Of a DNA stretch of 64,000 nt, positions 49,501-59,849 are shown one piece after another. The notes under the pieces are model-generated. The model saw only the letters and a program-made list of their open reading frames with translations, was not told the DNA's origin and ran no database searches. Each line of letters starts with the position of its first letter. Within the stretch, counting starts at the first letter, position 1. The position numbers and the translations under genes are program-made. This DNA comes from Psococerastis gibbosa (Eukaryota; Arthropoda; Insecta; Psocodea; Psocidae), in the NCBI GenBank assembly GCA_963971405.1, contig OZ020486.1, forward strand, positions 7,463,419 through 7,527,418, in the 5' to 3' direction.

Positions 49501-52500
49501 TGCAAGGCGATCCCACTGTCCTGATCGTCCGTCAGAAGTCCCACCCCTCATAGAACCGTCTTCATGTAGCTACTGTTGAACAATGGTTGAGTGGTGTCGT
49601 GTGAGAATACTGGATGGGTTGGTGAAGAAATGGTGTCATTGCGAGACACTTCCTTGACGATCCCACTGTCCTGATCGCCCGTCGAAAATTCCACTCCACA
49701 AGGAACCATCATGTTAACAACTATTGAACAATGGTGGTTGGGAGTCGATTGAGAAAAACGGACGGGTTGGCGAAGTAAGTGAAAAGATAGGGTGCCGTTG
49801 CGAGACACTTGCCAGCCGATCCCACCCCACTCATCTAGGGACTGCTGAACAATGGTTGATTAGAGTCGATTGAGAAAAACGGTCGGGTTGGCGAAGAAAT
49901 CGTGTTATCGACGATCCCACTGTTCTAATTGCCCGTCGGAAGTCCCACCCCACAAAGAACCTTCTTGATAGTAACTGTTGAACACAATAGTTGAGAGGAG
50001 TCGAGTGAGGAAAACGGTCGGGTTGGCGAAGGAATCGTGCTATCGACGATCTCACTGTTCTAATTGCCCGTCGGAAGTCCCACCCCACAAAGAACCTTCT
50101 TGATAGTAACTGTTGAACAATAGTTGAGAGGAGTCGAGTGAGGAAAACGGTCGGGTTGGCGAAGAAAGTGGAGAGACAGGATGTCCTTGCGAGACCCTTG
50201 CCAGACGATCCCACTGTCCTTGGCAGTGAACTTTACTAACCAACCAATTGATCCTGTTCAATTACACATAAACTGGAACTTATTTAACTCACTGTTCTCA
50301 CGCGCAACCAAAGATATTTTTTATTGGTTTATTTTAATATTATATAATATATCTGTCCCGCTTTGCGGGGCTTCGTGTTGCCCATGCCCGTCATATGCTC
50401 ATACGGAAATAAAGTGTCTGATAAATCCATGGGGTCGTCGGCCCAGTCGGGCCCAATCTGAGAAACGGCTGGGGATTGCGACCTCTAGTCATAACATAAC
50501 AAGCAAAAATATGTTTATTTTTTCTGTTGCAGATTTCCCAGCGGCAGTTAAGCGACTGCTGAAGAACGACATTTTGATGTTTCGGACTGCGAGCAGTGTG
50601 CTTCACATCCTTCCCATTGCCGGTGTCTATACCTTTCTTCCTAAATACCTCGAGTCGCAATTCAGACTCCCCGCACATCATGCCAACATGATTTCTGGTA
50701 AGTTAGGGTAAATTAGCGTAAGTCATTGGAGTGGGCAGCCCAAAATACCGTAAATGGCGAAATTTCTTTGGGAGCCCCTGCAAGGTATTGCGTATCTGCA
50801 TAGCCGGAATCCTTATAAGCTAATCATGGGCGACATTTGTGGGATTTGACCCCCTATCAGAAGAGGGCTTCTTGCTTTTTTCTATCGGAAAGTTCTCTAT
50901 TCATCAGTAGGTTGGCTGGAAATATCAGTTCTTGATTTTTTTTCAGGTGTTGGTGGCATTCTAGTTATGGGTCTTGGCATAATAATCAGTGGCGTATTCA
51001 TTCTGCGTGTGAAGCCCAATGCAAGGTTCGTCGCGGCTTGGATAGCGTTCACAGCTGTAGTTTACGCCATTGGTATGTCTTTACTACTGAGTATTACTCA
51101 TCAGTTTTTTAACATATTAAATGAGGAGGGAATTCACCCCTTTTCATTAGCACCTTTTCTTTTGCTTCGTACCCGAACTTGGTGAAGTCATGTTTACGCC
51201 TATGTAGTTGTCTCAATGGTAAACATAGTGAGATATAGATCGTTAGAAAATCCGTGTATTTATGGGGGGGGGGGGGGGGGAAATAGGCACAAAGAGAATT
51301 ACAAAGCCGAAGCGTGTGAGGGTGGCACATGTCTCAGCTTGTCCATTGACGCTTGAGGCCGATGTAGGATTATATCAAGGACGTGTAGTTAGGTAGCCAA
51401 CAAAAAGCTCTAGTGTTTCCATATGATATGCCAAAGGCTGGTGAGGTTAGGTGTGAATAGGTTTTCATATTCCTCGCTCTGATTGCATTATCTTTCAAAA
51501 CCATGGCCAATCGACGTTAGTGGTGGACACATACTATGCATTAAAATGTAGTTATCTAAATGGTGGCTTTGTCCTCAATATTTCCGATGAAATAAATTTT
51601 AAATCGTAACACAGGTGCTATGGTGCATGGGGTCTTAAGTGTTTCGGTTATTATCATGATTGAAATAAAATAACGAATACTGTTTGCAGGTATGTGCATA
51701 CTTATGATGATAGGCTGCCCGATGGACGACCTGGTCGGTCTGGACCAGCGGCGTCAGGGCCAGGACCTGTTGGCGCCAGCTTGCAACGTGTCGTGCTCCT
51801 GCTACTCAGACCGATTCTCACCGGTTTGCGGCGCCGACGGCAGGACGTACTTCTCCGCGTGCCATGCAGGCTGTCGCAACGCTACTGTCAGAGATGGCAT
51901 TTTACACGAGGTACGTAACTACCTACAGATAACTTAGTGCCAGGATCTGGACCTGCTGACGCCAGCTTGCAACTGATATTCGAATTGGTTGGCGGCGCTG
52001 ATTGCAAGACGTACTTCTCCGCGTACCATGCTGATACAATTCTATTATTCGAAGATGTCATTTTTATGTCAGGCCCTGTTGTCGCCAGTTTGCAAATTTC
52101 GTGCAGCAGCACTTCGGACCGGTTCTCACCGACAGCTGGACTTCTCCATGTGCCATGCAGCCTGTCGCAACGCTCCTGCCAGATATGGCATGTTTTTATT
52201 ATTATTATTATTATTATAGAAGTAGTAGAAGAGCATAAGTACCTTGGTCTGCAAATTGACAGTAGAATGACGAGGGAAAACCACATAGAAAGACTATGCA
52301 AACGACTACGCTCAGGGAGTGCGGCTTTGGCACGATTAAAATATGGAGTACCTTTTAAAACAATTAAATTAGCATACCATGCCCTGGTCGAATCCATAGT
52401 AAGCTACGGCATAACAGTATATTTCAAAGATAGGAATACATACACCTACAAACTAGAAATGGTACAACAACGTATAATAAAAAATATGTTATCAAGTAAA

Positions 52501-55500
52501 AATAACATGAAATACAAACAATACGACGAAAAATTTAAACATGCTAACATTTTGCCAATAACTAAATTATTCAAGTATAAAGTAATAAGGGATAACTATT
52601 TTAAAAATGAATTCCAAGTAGATGATAAAGGGAAGTATAATACAAGAAACCCAAAAAAGCTTAAGTTTGAGATAACATATAACAAATATGGAGAAAGATT
52701 AAACAAAGTACTCATACCAAAGATACTAAATGAACTTCCTCCAGAAATGAAAAAAATTAAACAGATGGGTGAGTTAAAAGCGGGGATAAAAAAATGGTTG
52801 GTCAATGGGAGGGAATAATAATAAAAGCAGACTATTAACATAAAAAATAAAAATAAAAAATAAAATAAAATAAATAAGTAAATAAAAAAACAGTAGGCCT
52901 ATAAATAAAAAATAATAAAAAATATTATTTTAAAATAAGAAAATATAATATGATAATATCTTGTTTTAGCAGCACTGTATAAGTCCTTTGTCCCAATCGA
53001 GCTTTAGCTTGGGGATAAGGGATGTTATCATTATGTCTATTGTATTTTGTAAATATATGCTCCTTGTCCAGGGGATACTGGGCAAGGAAAAGAAAGAAAA
53101 AAAAGATTATTATTTTGTAGAGAGTTGAAGCTGACACAGGTTTTATGACCATATGAACAGCATAATTATTGGTTACTACAATCAGACTTGATTCCGATTT
53201 TGCATTCTGACTGGGTTTTGGCACACGGTCTTTGGGATCACTGATGATAGCAGGGCAAATAGTTCAGATTGCTTTTCTTGATAAGTTGCTGAAAGAAGAT
53301 TAATTCGAATGTCTCTACTAGCTAAGCCAATGACAATAGACAACAAGGTTTCAATAAGCCAAAGGCTGCAGTAGATGTTAAACCCAAGCTAATGTATCAT
53401 GCTAATTATAATTATTTATTGTTTGTTTCAGTTTACGGATTGTTCCTGCGTAACTCAGTCAAATACAACGATCACTGTGAATTCCATGTATTCAGAGGTG
53501 AGAAATACTTTAACCTATTCTTCAGAATGTAGCACTTCAGAAAGGGAAACAGCCTTAGTCTTAGACTTTACATTTATAACTTATTAACTTTTTTCCTCCG
53601 ATCGGGGTTGTTAGCCCTTATTGCAACCCAATTCACTTGTCTTACTTTTATAACCTGAGGTTTCACATTGTGTCTCTCTGGTTACACTTCCCCTTCGTCA
53701 AGAGGTAGCTGCTTAGGTAACCCCTGGACTGTGTCCTGTTTTTACTTTGCTATTGTTTCGGTCCCATTTGTCCCTGCAGCGTAGCCACTCGACAACCGCC
53801 CCACAAACTTGCCAACACTTATCAGACCAGCGTGTGTCTGCACATTCTGACAGGCTTTCGGCAGTCTCTTGACATGAAGACTGTCATTGAGAGCATCGAA
53901 CGTTTATGCAGCAGGATGCACGCCGTGTTCAGATTGTTCACTTCGACAAGCAGCAGCTTGCAAGTCAGATTCCTACTAGAATCACTGTTTCCAGAAGGCA
54001 TCCGGATGACACGTATTAACTTAATAATGTAGAACATAGAACGGGGGAATAAAACACAAAGGGGCTTCAGGGAAGATACTCACACGGTACAATCTTTCGG
54101 AACTCAAGGTCCATGTTTTATTCCTCACGACCTAGACTAGACAGTATGACAATATATGTCTTCTATTTAGGTGTCTACTGCGAACATCGGGTACTGTGAT
54201 CTCCAATGCTCAAATTTTGTACCGTACATCCTGCTATTCTCCCTTTTCGTGTTTATCCATTCGACGTCAGAAGTAGGCAGTATGCTGCTGATACTTCGCT
54301 GTGTCGACCCCCGAGACAAGGCGATGGCACTTGGTCTCATTCAGTTTGCCATCGGCCTTTTCGGTAAGTTGCTTGGCGGTGCCAATAGAACTAAGCAAAC
54401 GTTATTTCAAAGGTACTTTATACCAATTACGACATACAGTTAGGAGACAGAGGTCTGCTGACGGACAAGAAATGGAAACAATACACCCTTTGTCACGTCA
54501 TGTGATGAACGAAAAGTATCGCCTTCTGCATGTAATAATCCAAGGGAAGATAGAAGGACAGAGGGCTCACGGCAGAAGAAGAACATTATGGTTTGATAAC
54601 CTGAGGCAGTGTTTCGGCAAGAGCTCGACTTCCCCTTTCAGTGCAGCCGTCTCCTAGGTCCAAATTGCCATGATGATCGTCCATCTTCGATAGAAGAGAC
54701 ATTTAAAGAAAATGAGAAGAGAGTTTCGGGTGGAGGAACCATTGGTGGAGAACTGCAACGGTTTGGACAAGTAAAGTGAATGGGTAATAGCAGGTGTGCG
54801 AGGAAATTGCTGGAAGGGGGGGGGGGGGGAATATGAAATGTTGATCGTATAGCTGTCGAATATATCACATTCCTTAGAAGAAATGCTCCTCTACATGTTG
54901 ATGTATATATAAAACCGATTGGCCATAATAATCGAACTTGATTTGTGGAAAAGAACTGGCCAATCGGTGTTAGTGACGGTCACATACATTTCAAAATGAA
55001 GAAGAGAATTTTTTTAACGGGTGCGACATTTTTGATTTTCCACACTTTGTAACAAATGTGTGTGTATGGGGGTAGGGGGTGTCCGATTTAAGGGGATTTG
55101 GTTGCATTTGCGCTTAAGACTAATCGCTTGGTTTTATTTCAGGAAACGTGCCTTGTCCGATTGTATATGGCGCAGTTGTAGACTACGCATGTCTCATTTG
55201 GGATAAAGCCTGCGGCAAGCAAGGTGCCTGCTGGCTGTATGACACGAAAATGTTTAGAACATTTTTCCATGGTAAGTGCTACAGTTTCTCGATTGATAAG
55301 TTTGTAAAATTCAGTTAAATGTTGTTATTCGTGGTCGTATCAGCTAACACTGGTAGTATACTGAGAGCTTATAGACGTAGACCTACTTCAGTTGCCCATT
55401 CAACCTTGCCCTGCTTACGACCTCATCGATGTATTGAACATTTTTTTTAAACATTGCATTGTTTCCGTATGACAAACTGGTAGATGCCCTCATTGTGAAC

Positions 55501-56229
55501 CTACACTGGCTACAAGCAGCAATGGACAAGCCGAGACAGCTTATTTGTCATTGACATATCGCAACTTAACCAAATGCGGGTACTTGTTCTTGTAGAGCTA
55601 ATCAGTATCAGTTGTCAGTAATCAGTATTTAGCATTTAAGCATGCTAATTGAAACCACCCGAACCTTAGCTAAAGAATCGAGGACACGCAGATTTCGAAT
55701 TCAAAACTACATGGCTTATTTGGAAGTCGTTTTGAGCAGGTCACTGCTCTCGTTATATTATAGGGATACTCACGTAACAGTGTAAATCCGCTGCGTAAAC
55801 AATGAAGCGGGGAAAGGTTGTGACTGTGATAGAACTTGGAGGTTTTCGTCATAAGCTAATCACAGTCATAACAAAGCTATGTAAATTGCGACTTAAGCAC
55901 GCAGAAACTTACGGGGGCGGTTTCGTTGGCATGTTTGCCGCAATTTTCTTTTTTTTATGTTGGAACCTGACAAAAATTACCTTTGACAACCTTTGCCTTT
56001 GACATTCATTTCCCCCCCCCCCCCCCAATCGCCCTACTTGGCTTATGGGTAGACGTTACCTATTCTATATCTTTGTGTAGGTACGACTGGCGCGATTCTT
56101 CTGTGCGCATTCTTGGTGGACTTGGTGGTTTGGTACAAGGCTGGCAGCATCAATTTCAAGGACGATCAAGCTATAGAACAGACTGAGGAGCTGAACCCGA
56201 TGAAGCCGCGGTCCGAGACGTCCGTCTGA
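40590..56229 (+). CDS. Oatp74D: Organic anion transporting polypeptide (SLCO/OATP family), complete, 10 coding exons
   Basis: Coding exons are 40590-41529, 44883-45023, 46255-46389, 50533-50697, 50947-51072, 51690-51910, 53432-53497, 54171-54363, 55143-55271 and 56081-56229. All introns are GT..AG and phases agree, giving 754 residues. It is a plasma-membrane MFS-type carrier with about 12 membrane segments. The OATP signature '[11 protein letters not shown]' ends exon 2, and the cysteine-rich Kazal-type extracellular loop (exons 6-7) is present. N-glycosylation sequons lie in the large loop of exon 1 (NAS, NNS). The N terminus '[20 protein letters not shown]' most recalls insect Oatp74D, the ecdysteroid importer EcI; that subgroup call is from memory and less sure than the family. 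ATG 40590 lies 27 bases after an acceptor (TTTTTTTTTCAG), so a 5' non-coding exon lies upstream, not located. Confidence 0.92.
41629..41885 (-). pseudogene. LINE ORF2 C-terminal fragment in Oatp intron 1
   Basis: The minus frame reads '[20 protein letters not shown]' and further downstream a degenerate basic tail. This resembles the '(N)QLRW.GHV.RM.E.R' block of LINE polyprotein tails. The expected GRP..RW block is only seen in other frames, so it is frameshifted. Confidence 0.5.
42295..42890. repeat. Tandem repeat array, five decaying units of 98-155 bp
   Basis: The anchor GGGACAGTCCTTGACT begins near 42339, 42472, 42603 and 42701, with a weaker one near 42855. Each is preceded by 'GTTTTCGCTG'-like and followed by 'TTCCCGCGAAAT' and 'GCGATTCCGA' blocks. 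Units differ by small indels and the last one is degraded. It lies in Oatp intron 1. Confidence 0.85.
42948..43143 (+). repeat. SINE-1, near-complete copy in Oatp intron 1
   Basis: Head GTAGAGTAGTGGTACGGACT then CTGACTTTCACCC and GGTTCGAGTCC B box, body 'GGAGGGCATGTAAAGCAGGT', 'GAGTGTAAGAGAGGGCTGTA' and the end 'GGTTGGCTTAGTAATGG'. It is the cleanest copy together with 3266-3482. Confidence 0.78.
45084..45175 (+). pseudogene. Decayed tandem copy of Oatp exon 2 (copy 2)
   Basis: GACGCGGCTGTACCTGCATT then TCACCACTGACC and 'TATGGATCGGCGCCTGGTGT' followed by CTTGGTAAGT match exon 2 bases 44945-45028 with a deletion of about 10 bases. The splice donor copy is even closer to consensus than the real one, but no acceptor precedes it and the reading frame is lost. 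Confidence 0.75.
45346..45400 (+). pseudogene. Decayed tandem copy of Oatp exon 2 (copy 3)
   Basis: 'AACGCGGCTGCCGAGCGTGT' then TACTGACCACAATATCCCCA and ATGG align to copy 2, more weakly than copy 2 aligns to the exon. No donor is left. Confidence 0.5.
45401..46254. other. Rest of Oatp intron 2
   Basis: Nothing recognised except a short (CA)n at 46057-46068 and the polypyrimidine/acceptor before 46255. Confidence 0.5.
47250..47432. mobile_element. MITE copy (family of 13589-13953) in Oatp intron 3
   Basis: 'AAAGTTCTATATAGGAGAAA' plus TGGAAC at the left and 'TCGAATGTCCTATCTCTCCT' plus TTATAGAACTCTAG at the right form inverted ends. Inner 'GGCCAGCCATAGAAAATACG' as in the other copies. Confidence 0.6.
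47725..47800 (-). repeat. Fragment of dispersed repeat family C
   Basis: 'CAAACACTTGCCGGTCTG' and 'GGCAAGTCTAGGAGACGGTTGTTGAGTGG' relate, partly inverted, to 53795-53825 and 17655-17670. Weak. Confidence 0.3.
47935..48145 (+). repeat. Dispersed repeat with 'GGACCTCAAAACGTG' block
   Basis: Third copy of the family at 31790-32010, in Oatp intron 3. It is followed by the GACCGGTTTCG motif at 48239-48249. Confidence 0.55.
48520..49330. repeat. Diverged repeat array in Oatp intron 3
   Basis: AGAGATGGGTTTCCTCAATA then CCT occurs at 48523 and 48761. The blocks 'GGGCACGT', 'TTTCGCTTGATTGATATGAA' / TTTCGATTGATTGATTG / TTTCGATTGATTGATATGAT and 'TGTTGAAAATATAGTCG'-like text recur in the same order up to 49325. 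That makes about three units of 230-400 bp, much eroded. Confidence 0.55.
49430..50225. repeat. Tandem repeat array, six units of 121-149 bp
   Basis: The anchor TGTTGAACAATGGTTGAG (variants) starts near 49433, 49573, 49722, 49843, 49976 and 50111. Each unit continues with a GAGTCGAGTGAGGAAAACGG block, GGTTGGCGAAGAAA and 'CCCGTCGGAAGTCCCACCCC'. The last two units are nearly identical, showing recent duplication. It ends about 300 bp before Oatp exon 4. Confidence 0.9.
51264..51280. repeat. Homopolymer G tract (17)
   Basis: Pure G run in Oatp intron 5. Confidence 0.9.
51325..51435 (-). repeat. Dispersed repeat family D
   Basis: 'ATGTCTCAGCTTGTCCATTG' and 'CAAGGACGTGTAGTTAGGTAG' are inverted relative to 26935-27030. 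It lies in Oatp intron 5. Confidence 0.45.
51690..51910 (+). CDS. Oatp74D: Oatp exon 6: Kazal-type extracellular loop
   Basis: This exon covers residues 503-576. It encodes the start of the large loop between membrane segments 9 and 10, with the cysteine pattern CNVSCSC...[16 protein letters not shown]; exon 7 adds 'FTDCSCV' and two NTT/NNT-type sequons. These cysteines form disulfides in characterised OATPs. It is the exon that has been duplicated in tandem just downstream. Confidence 0.9.
51938..52066 (+). pseudogene. Decayed tandem copy of Oatp Kazal exon (copy 2)
   Basis: 'GGACCTGCTGACGCCAGCTT' then GCAAC and 'GGCGGCGCTGATTGCAAGAC' then GTACTTCTCCGCG align to 51765-51880. The stretch encoding the CSCYSDRFS part is reduced. 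No donor follows and frame relations are lost. Confidence 0.8.
52067..52193 (+). pseudogene. Decayed tandem copy of Oatp Kazal exon (copy 3)
   Basis: 'GGCCCTGTTGTCGCCAGTTT' then GCAA, 'GACCGGTTCTCACCG' and 'GTGCCATGCAGCCTGTCGCA' then ACGCTCCTGCCAGATATGGCAT align to 51760-51900. The part for the second cysteine pair region is deleted. It is cut at 52193 by an (ATT)n run and the LINE. Confidence 0.8.
52194..52890 (+). mobile_element. 5'-truncated non-LTR retrotransposon (jockey/CR1-like) 3' end
   Basis: After (ATT)n at 52197-52216 a clean frame runs to the stop at 52818, about 200 residues. It contains '[12 protein letters not shown]' and '[14 protein letters not shown]', the segment that follows the reverse transcriptase core in jockey/CR1-like elements, and ends '[14 protein letters not shown]'. 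It is followed by an A-rich (TAAAA)n tail to about 52890. No stop or frameshift is seen, so the insertion looks recent. It lies in Oatp intron 6, same orientation as the gene. Confidence 0.85.
53755..54005 (+). repeat. Dispersed repeat family C, copy in Oatp intron 7
   Basis: 'ACTCGACAACCGCCCCACAA', 'CAGACCAGCGTGTGTCTGCA', 'GAGAGCATCGAACG' and 'CAGATTGTTCACTTCGACAA' match 56670-56880 in order, preceded by the shared 'TAGCCCTTATTGCA' lead at 53611 and 56555. Confidence 0.6.
54450..54655 (+). pseudogene. LINE ORF2 C-terminal fragment in Oatp intron 8
   Basis: The plus frame reads '[20 protein letters not shown]' then [36 protein letters not shown] is the tail of a common arthropod LINE polyprotein. 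The final part is shortened and frameshifted. Confidence 0.65.
54816..54829. repeat. Homopolymer G tract (14)
   Basis: Pure G run in Oatp intron 8. Confidence 0.9.
55465..55600 (+). repeat. Dispersed repeat family D
   Basis: 'TTGTTTCCGTATGACAAACT', 'GAACCTACACTGGCTACAAG' and 'GGACAAGCCGAGACAGCTTA' match 26925-27030. It lies in Oatp intron 9. Confidence 0.5.
56012..56026. repeat. Homopolymer C tract (15), upstream of the Oatp exon 10 acceptor
   Basis: It lies 55-69 bases before exon 10, beyond the local TTTGTGTAG acceptor. Confidence 0.9.
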
Positions 56230-56501
56230 CAGTACTGTGATTATGGACAGCTATAGTACTAGCTGGGTCACATTGGCGTCCCTGCCACTGCTGTCGTGGC
56301 AGTAGAACAAACCGGGTGAAATCCTATTATACCTCAACACTTTTCTACAGCATGGCCGCTGAGGCCTGTTTATGTAACGTGACCATAACATGATGTATAT
56401 AGACAGCAGAGATCTGTTATTTTGTCATCCAGATTGCAGACGGCATTTTTTAGGATGAAGACAGTTGCACTTGCCAATGTTATGGTAAATGTCGATGTCT
56501 G

Positions 56502-56507
56502 AATAAA
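56502..56507 (+). terminator. Poly(A) signal AATAAA of Oatp
   Basis: The first AATAAA after the stop (270 bp). It fits a short 3' UTR. The GACCGGTTTCG-type repeat (inverted, 56536-56546) starts about 30 bp further on, so the transcript end and a repeat boundary nearly coincide. Confidence 0.65.
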
Positions 56508-56535
56508 ATCCAAGTCCGCGTTTCTTTCCTTAGGT

Positions 56536-56910
56536 CGAAACCGGTCAGGTTTGGTAGCCCTTATTGCAGCCGTTGGCTTATTGTAACCTGAGGTTTAAAA
56601 TTGGTTTCCTCTGGTTACCCTCTCCCCGAAATAGCTGCTGTAGTAGCCCCTGGACTAAGCTTTGTTTTGTTCCGCTATTTTGTGCCATCTTTTATATTTG
56701 CGAGTGTCTCACAAACTTGCCAATACCTATCAGTCTAATTAGTGTTCGCACATACTGACAGGTTTTTAGGGGTCACAATGATGTACACGGTCTTTGAGAT
56801 CATCGAACATAGCAGCAGTAGGATGTATTGCGCTCAGATGGTTCACTTTGACTAATTGCTGCATGATTCCAAGAAAAAGCAATGTTTCCACAAGCTATGC
56901 CGATGGCTTT
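56536..56910 (+). repeat. Dispersed repeat family C with GACCGGTTTCG-type end
   Basis: It begins with the inverted CGAAACCGGTC motif, then 'TAGCCCTTATTGCAGCC', 'CCTGAGGTTTAAAATTGG', 'ACTGACAGGTTTTTAGGGGT', 'GAGATCATCGAACATAGCAG' and 'TTCCACAAGCTATGCCGATG'. It is the longest copy of family C and links that family to the GACCGGTTTCG motif. Confidence 0.6.
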
Positions 56911-56919
56911 CAACGCCTT

Positions 56920-59840
56920 TCATTGGACCACTTTCGTAAAGGAAAATAGTTGCGCCCACCAATCATATTATGGGCCAAACCAATCAAAACATTGGGATTT
57001 GAAATCATTTCCCTATGGATTTCTATATGAATGAGGTTCGTTGATTTGGTAGTCCAGTGGCCTGCTACTAGTTTTTAATCTGGGAGATCCGGATTGAATG
57101 TGTAGTCGGTTGTATTTTTAAGGAATGTTGCCATTAAATGTAAATTTTCGGTGTCTTTTTTATTAAATCCGGTTTAAGAAAGGAGTAAGTAAGCAATAGG
57201 GTGGACAGCGGCCATGTTGTACAAAAGTGACTTGGTTGTGTGGGCCTAAAGTGGTACCTCCTTAAGACTAGTTTTAACACATGCTGCTCCATGGCGTTTT
57301 ATATATATATGGGGATAACAATATTTTCCAGCGTCTGCTGAAATGTAGCTGAGAATGCCCAACGTGATCGCTGCTTGTTGGTTTGTGATGAAACTATCAA
57401 CCTCCGAAGGTTAACTTTTTCGATTATGGCCCGGTACACACAAATTACCGCGACGTCGGTGACGCGCTGGGAAATTTTTCATTGGTGCAAATGGGCTTGG
57501 AGAATGTCTGGTGCAAAAGCACAGAGTGTACTTCAAAATATTTCTGTGGCCTGGCGTGTCGAGGGAAGACCCGTGCACGGGTGTGTGGTCAGTAGAACGC
57601 TTCCGAGTTGACTCTGTGGTTTTCCAACTACCCATTTGCTGCAATGATAAAGTTCCCAGCGCGTCACAATCATCCGTGTTTTTCTTCATTCTACTGCGAT
57701 CTCAGTGAAAGCAAGGAGATAATAATTTGGGATTAACTTTAAGCAGAATGTGTGTAAAGCTAGTCTTTAACATCGGTCAGTATCGTTGCTTTTTTGGTGT
57801 ACAAATATTCTGTGTTTTTGGACTAAAAACTGGAGCAAATAAACTCAGCCAAATGTCTGCATCACAAATGTCGCCATTAGAGAGTAGTTCCATTTTTTTT
57901 TTTTTAATTTTGGTGCAAAAGCTTTTCTGTGAAACTGATATGTGACAAATGTACTTATGTAATTATGAAGTTCGTGAAAAAAATTATAACAAAAATAGAT
58001 AATCCGTGTAGTTATCGAAAATACAATACCATTTAAATTTCATATTTGTGCCCCCTCAAGCCGAAGTGTTTGACGGTGGCACAAAATGACAAGGTGGTAG
58101 CGTGCTTATGCTTGTGCTATCGGAGACGTGTCGTAACTCAACACGGGTACAAACCTACAGAGGCGACTGAAGAGGTAAATCGGATACATTCATTAAATTG
58201 TTTGCATGTGATTTTTTTTAAATTAAAAAAAGGGTATGAAATAGTCGCTACTAACTGACGAGACCAAATCTTTATAAGTTATGTATTGAAATTAAATCAA
58301 ACATGTAAACCATTCTATTTTGGGGCGATCCAGCCTTAACTAATGTCAGTAGTCATCTTCCTCTTAAAATTTACAACATTTATGTTTAAAATAAATTTTT
58401 GTTGAACTCTAATATGATGTCATGTGTGAATGTGTGAAAAAACACTCTAGTCTGAAAAATTCAATAATTGGGGCGGAGACAACGTTACAGCGAAAAAGTA
58501 TAACAAAAAGACCGGTGCTTCTTAGGAGGTAACAATTTAGTTCGTGAGAATCTTAACAAAATGGGCATTCGCCTATGGAGCTCCTAATTCTTTTTTATGG
58601 TTTTAATTTGTCTTGTCTTATATTGTATTTAATTCTTTGTTTGATGCTAGAGAGTTGGCTTCTACGTTTTGGACTTGGTTTTAATGTTTTTGTTTTGAGT
58701 GGATTTTAGTGTGGGGTAACAGGTTTTTGTCGGTTTTTAAATTTTCTAGATTTTATAGGTTATTTTAATATTAAAATTTTCAGCAATTCTTACATTACTT
58801 ATGATTAATGTAGGTATCTTTACAACGTTTTGTATTGTAAATTGTACGTATATACTAGCATTTATATACAATATTAGTGGGTTTCGGTGGCATAACTAAC
58901 TTGTATATTTTCTTTAAAACTTTTACAACAGCCCATGTACCTGTTATTATTAGTTGTGAAGCCAACTCTCTTAAGTGGGCCATTTCAGATTTTATAGAAA
59001 ACAGTTGTAGATTCCGTTCATTTTACAGTGCATATTTAAGAAAAAAGTTTTATATTTTATGTTGCATTTTTTGTTTTTATTCTAATAGTTTATCGAATCA
59101 AAATATAATTTTTTTCCGTCACATGTGAGCTCCATGTATGGGAACGTTTACTTATAAGTCCAATGTGGCGATGTTGTTTCTCAGGCCTATATTTTAGCAC
59201 CAGTCAGGTGTTTAGGCCAAGTAAATGCGGCCATGAAAAAAATATTTTGTCACTTAATATTATTTTATTTTAAAGCTTCGGGAAAAACAACCGCGTACAT
59301 TTGTTACTTTTTTTTTATTAAGGGCGTCCGTGCAATAATGGCTAAACAGTCGTCATATTGGATTTCTCTTGTGAACATTTCCATTACAAATAATGCATGG
59401 CCGTTTGTGAAAACCGGCAAACTATTATCGATTTCTACTTAGTAAGTGATTTTTGTAATGGTACATTTTGCTAGATGAATAACTTATGATTTTACATATT
59501 ATTTACGTTGCAATGAAAATTTATGGATACGATAGCTAAAGATCAAACTCTGCCAATTGTTCATTTTAGTGATTGTGAATGTAACTAAACCAAATACAAA
59601 ATCCAAATGATAAAATATTTAATTTTACTACCCGTTATCAGGCTACTTAAGGCAGAGATTTAAAAATAGTTTGTAAACAAATGACGACCGAGCCTTTTTG
59701 GTGAAATTAATTGATTTTTCGTTCTGAAATAACTGCAAAGATGTGAGAAAGGCCAGATGAAAATTTATATAAAATATAAGCTTAAAACTCAGACTATTCA
59801 CCCAACTGAATGACTATACTGTTGTTTTGTATAAAATCAG
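56920..59840. other. Gene-free stretch
   Basis: No exon recognised. It has one-sided similarity to the 4518-4798 MITE at about 57425-57470 and the repeat at 58050-58310. The open frames at 57375-57611 and 58877-59128 show no known motif. (TA)n at 57299-57310. Confidence 0.45.
58050..58310 (+). repeat. Dispersed repeat, longest copy of its family
   Basis: 'GTAGCGTGCTTATGCTTGTG', 'AGACGTGTCGTAACTCAACA', 'AATCGGATACATTCATTAAA' and 'GAGACCAAATCTTTATAAGT' are shared in pieces with 29325-29480 (inverted), 21460-21560 and 5085-5185. No coding motif. Confidence 0.45.
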
Positions 59841-59849
59841 TGTCTTAAT

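Noticed and set aside
42295..50225. CRISPR-like arrays
   Set aside because: The units are 98-155 bp of continuous tandem sequence with indels, not short repeats separated by unique spacers, and the DNA is eukaryotic.
57375..57611. Plus-strand open frame after Oatp as a gene
   Set aside because: Part of it overlaps the terminal sequence of the 4518-4798 MITE family; the rest has no known motif.
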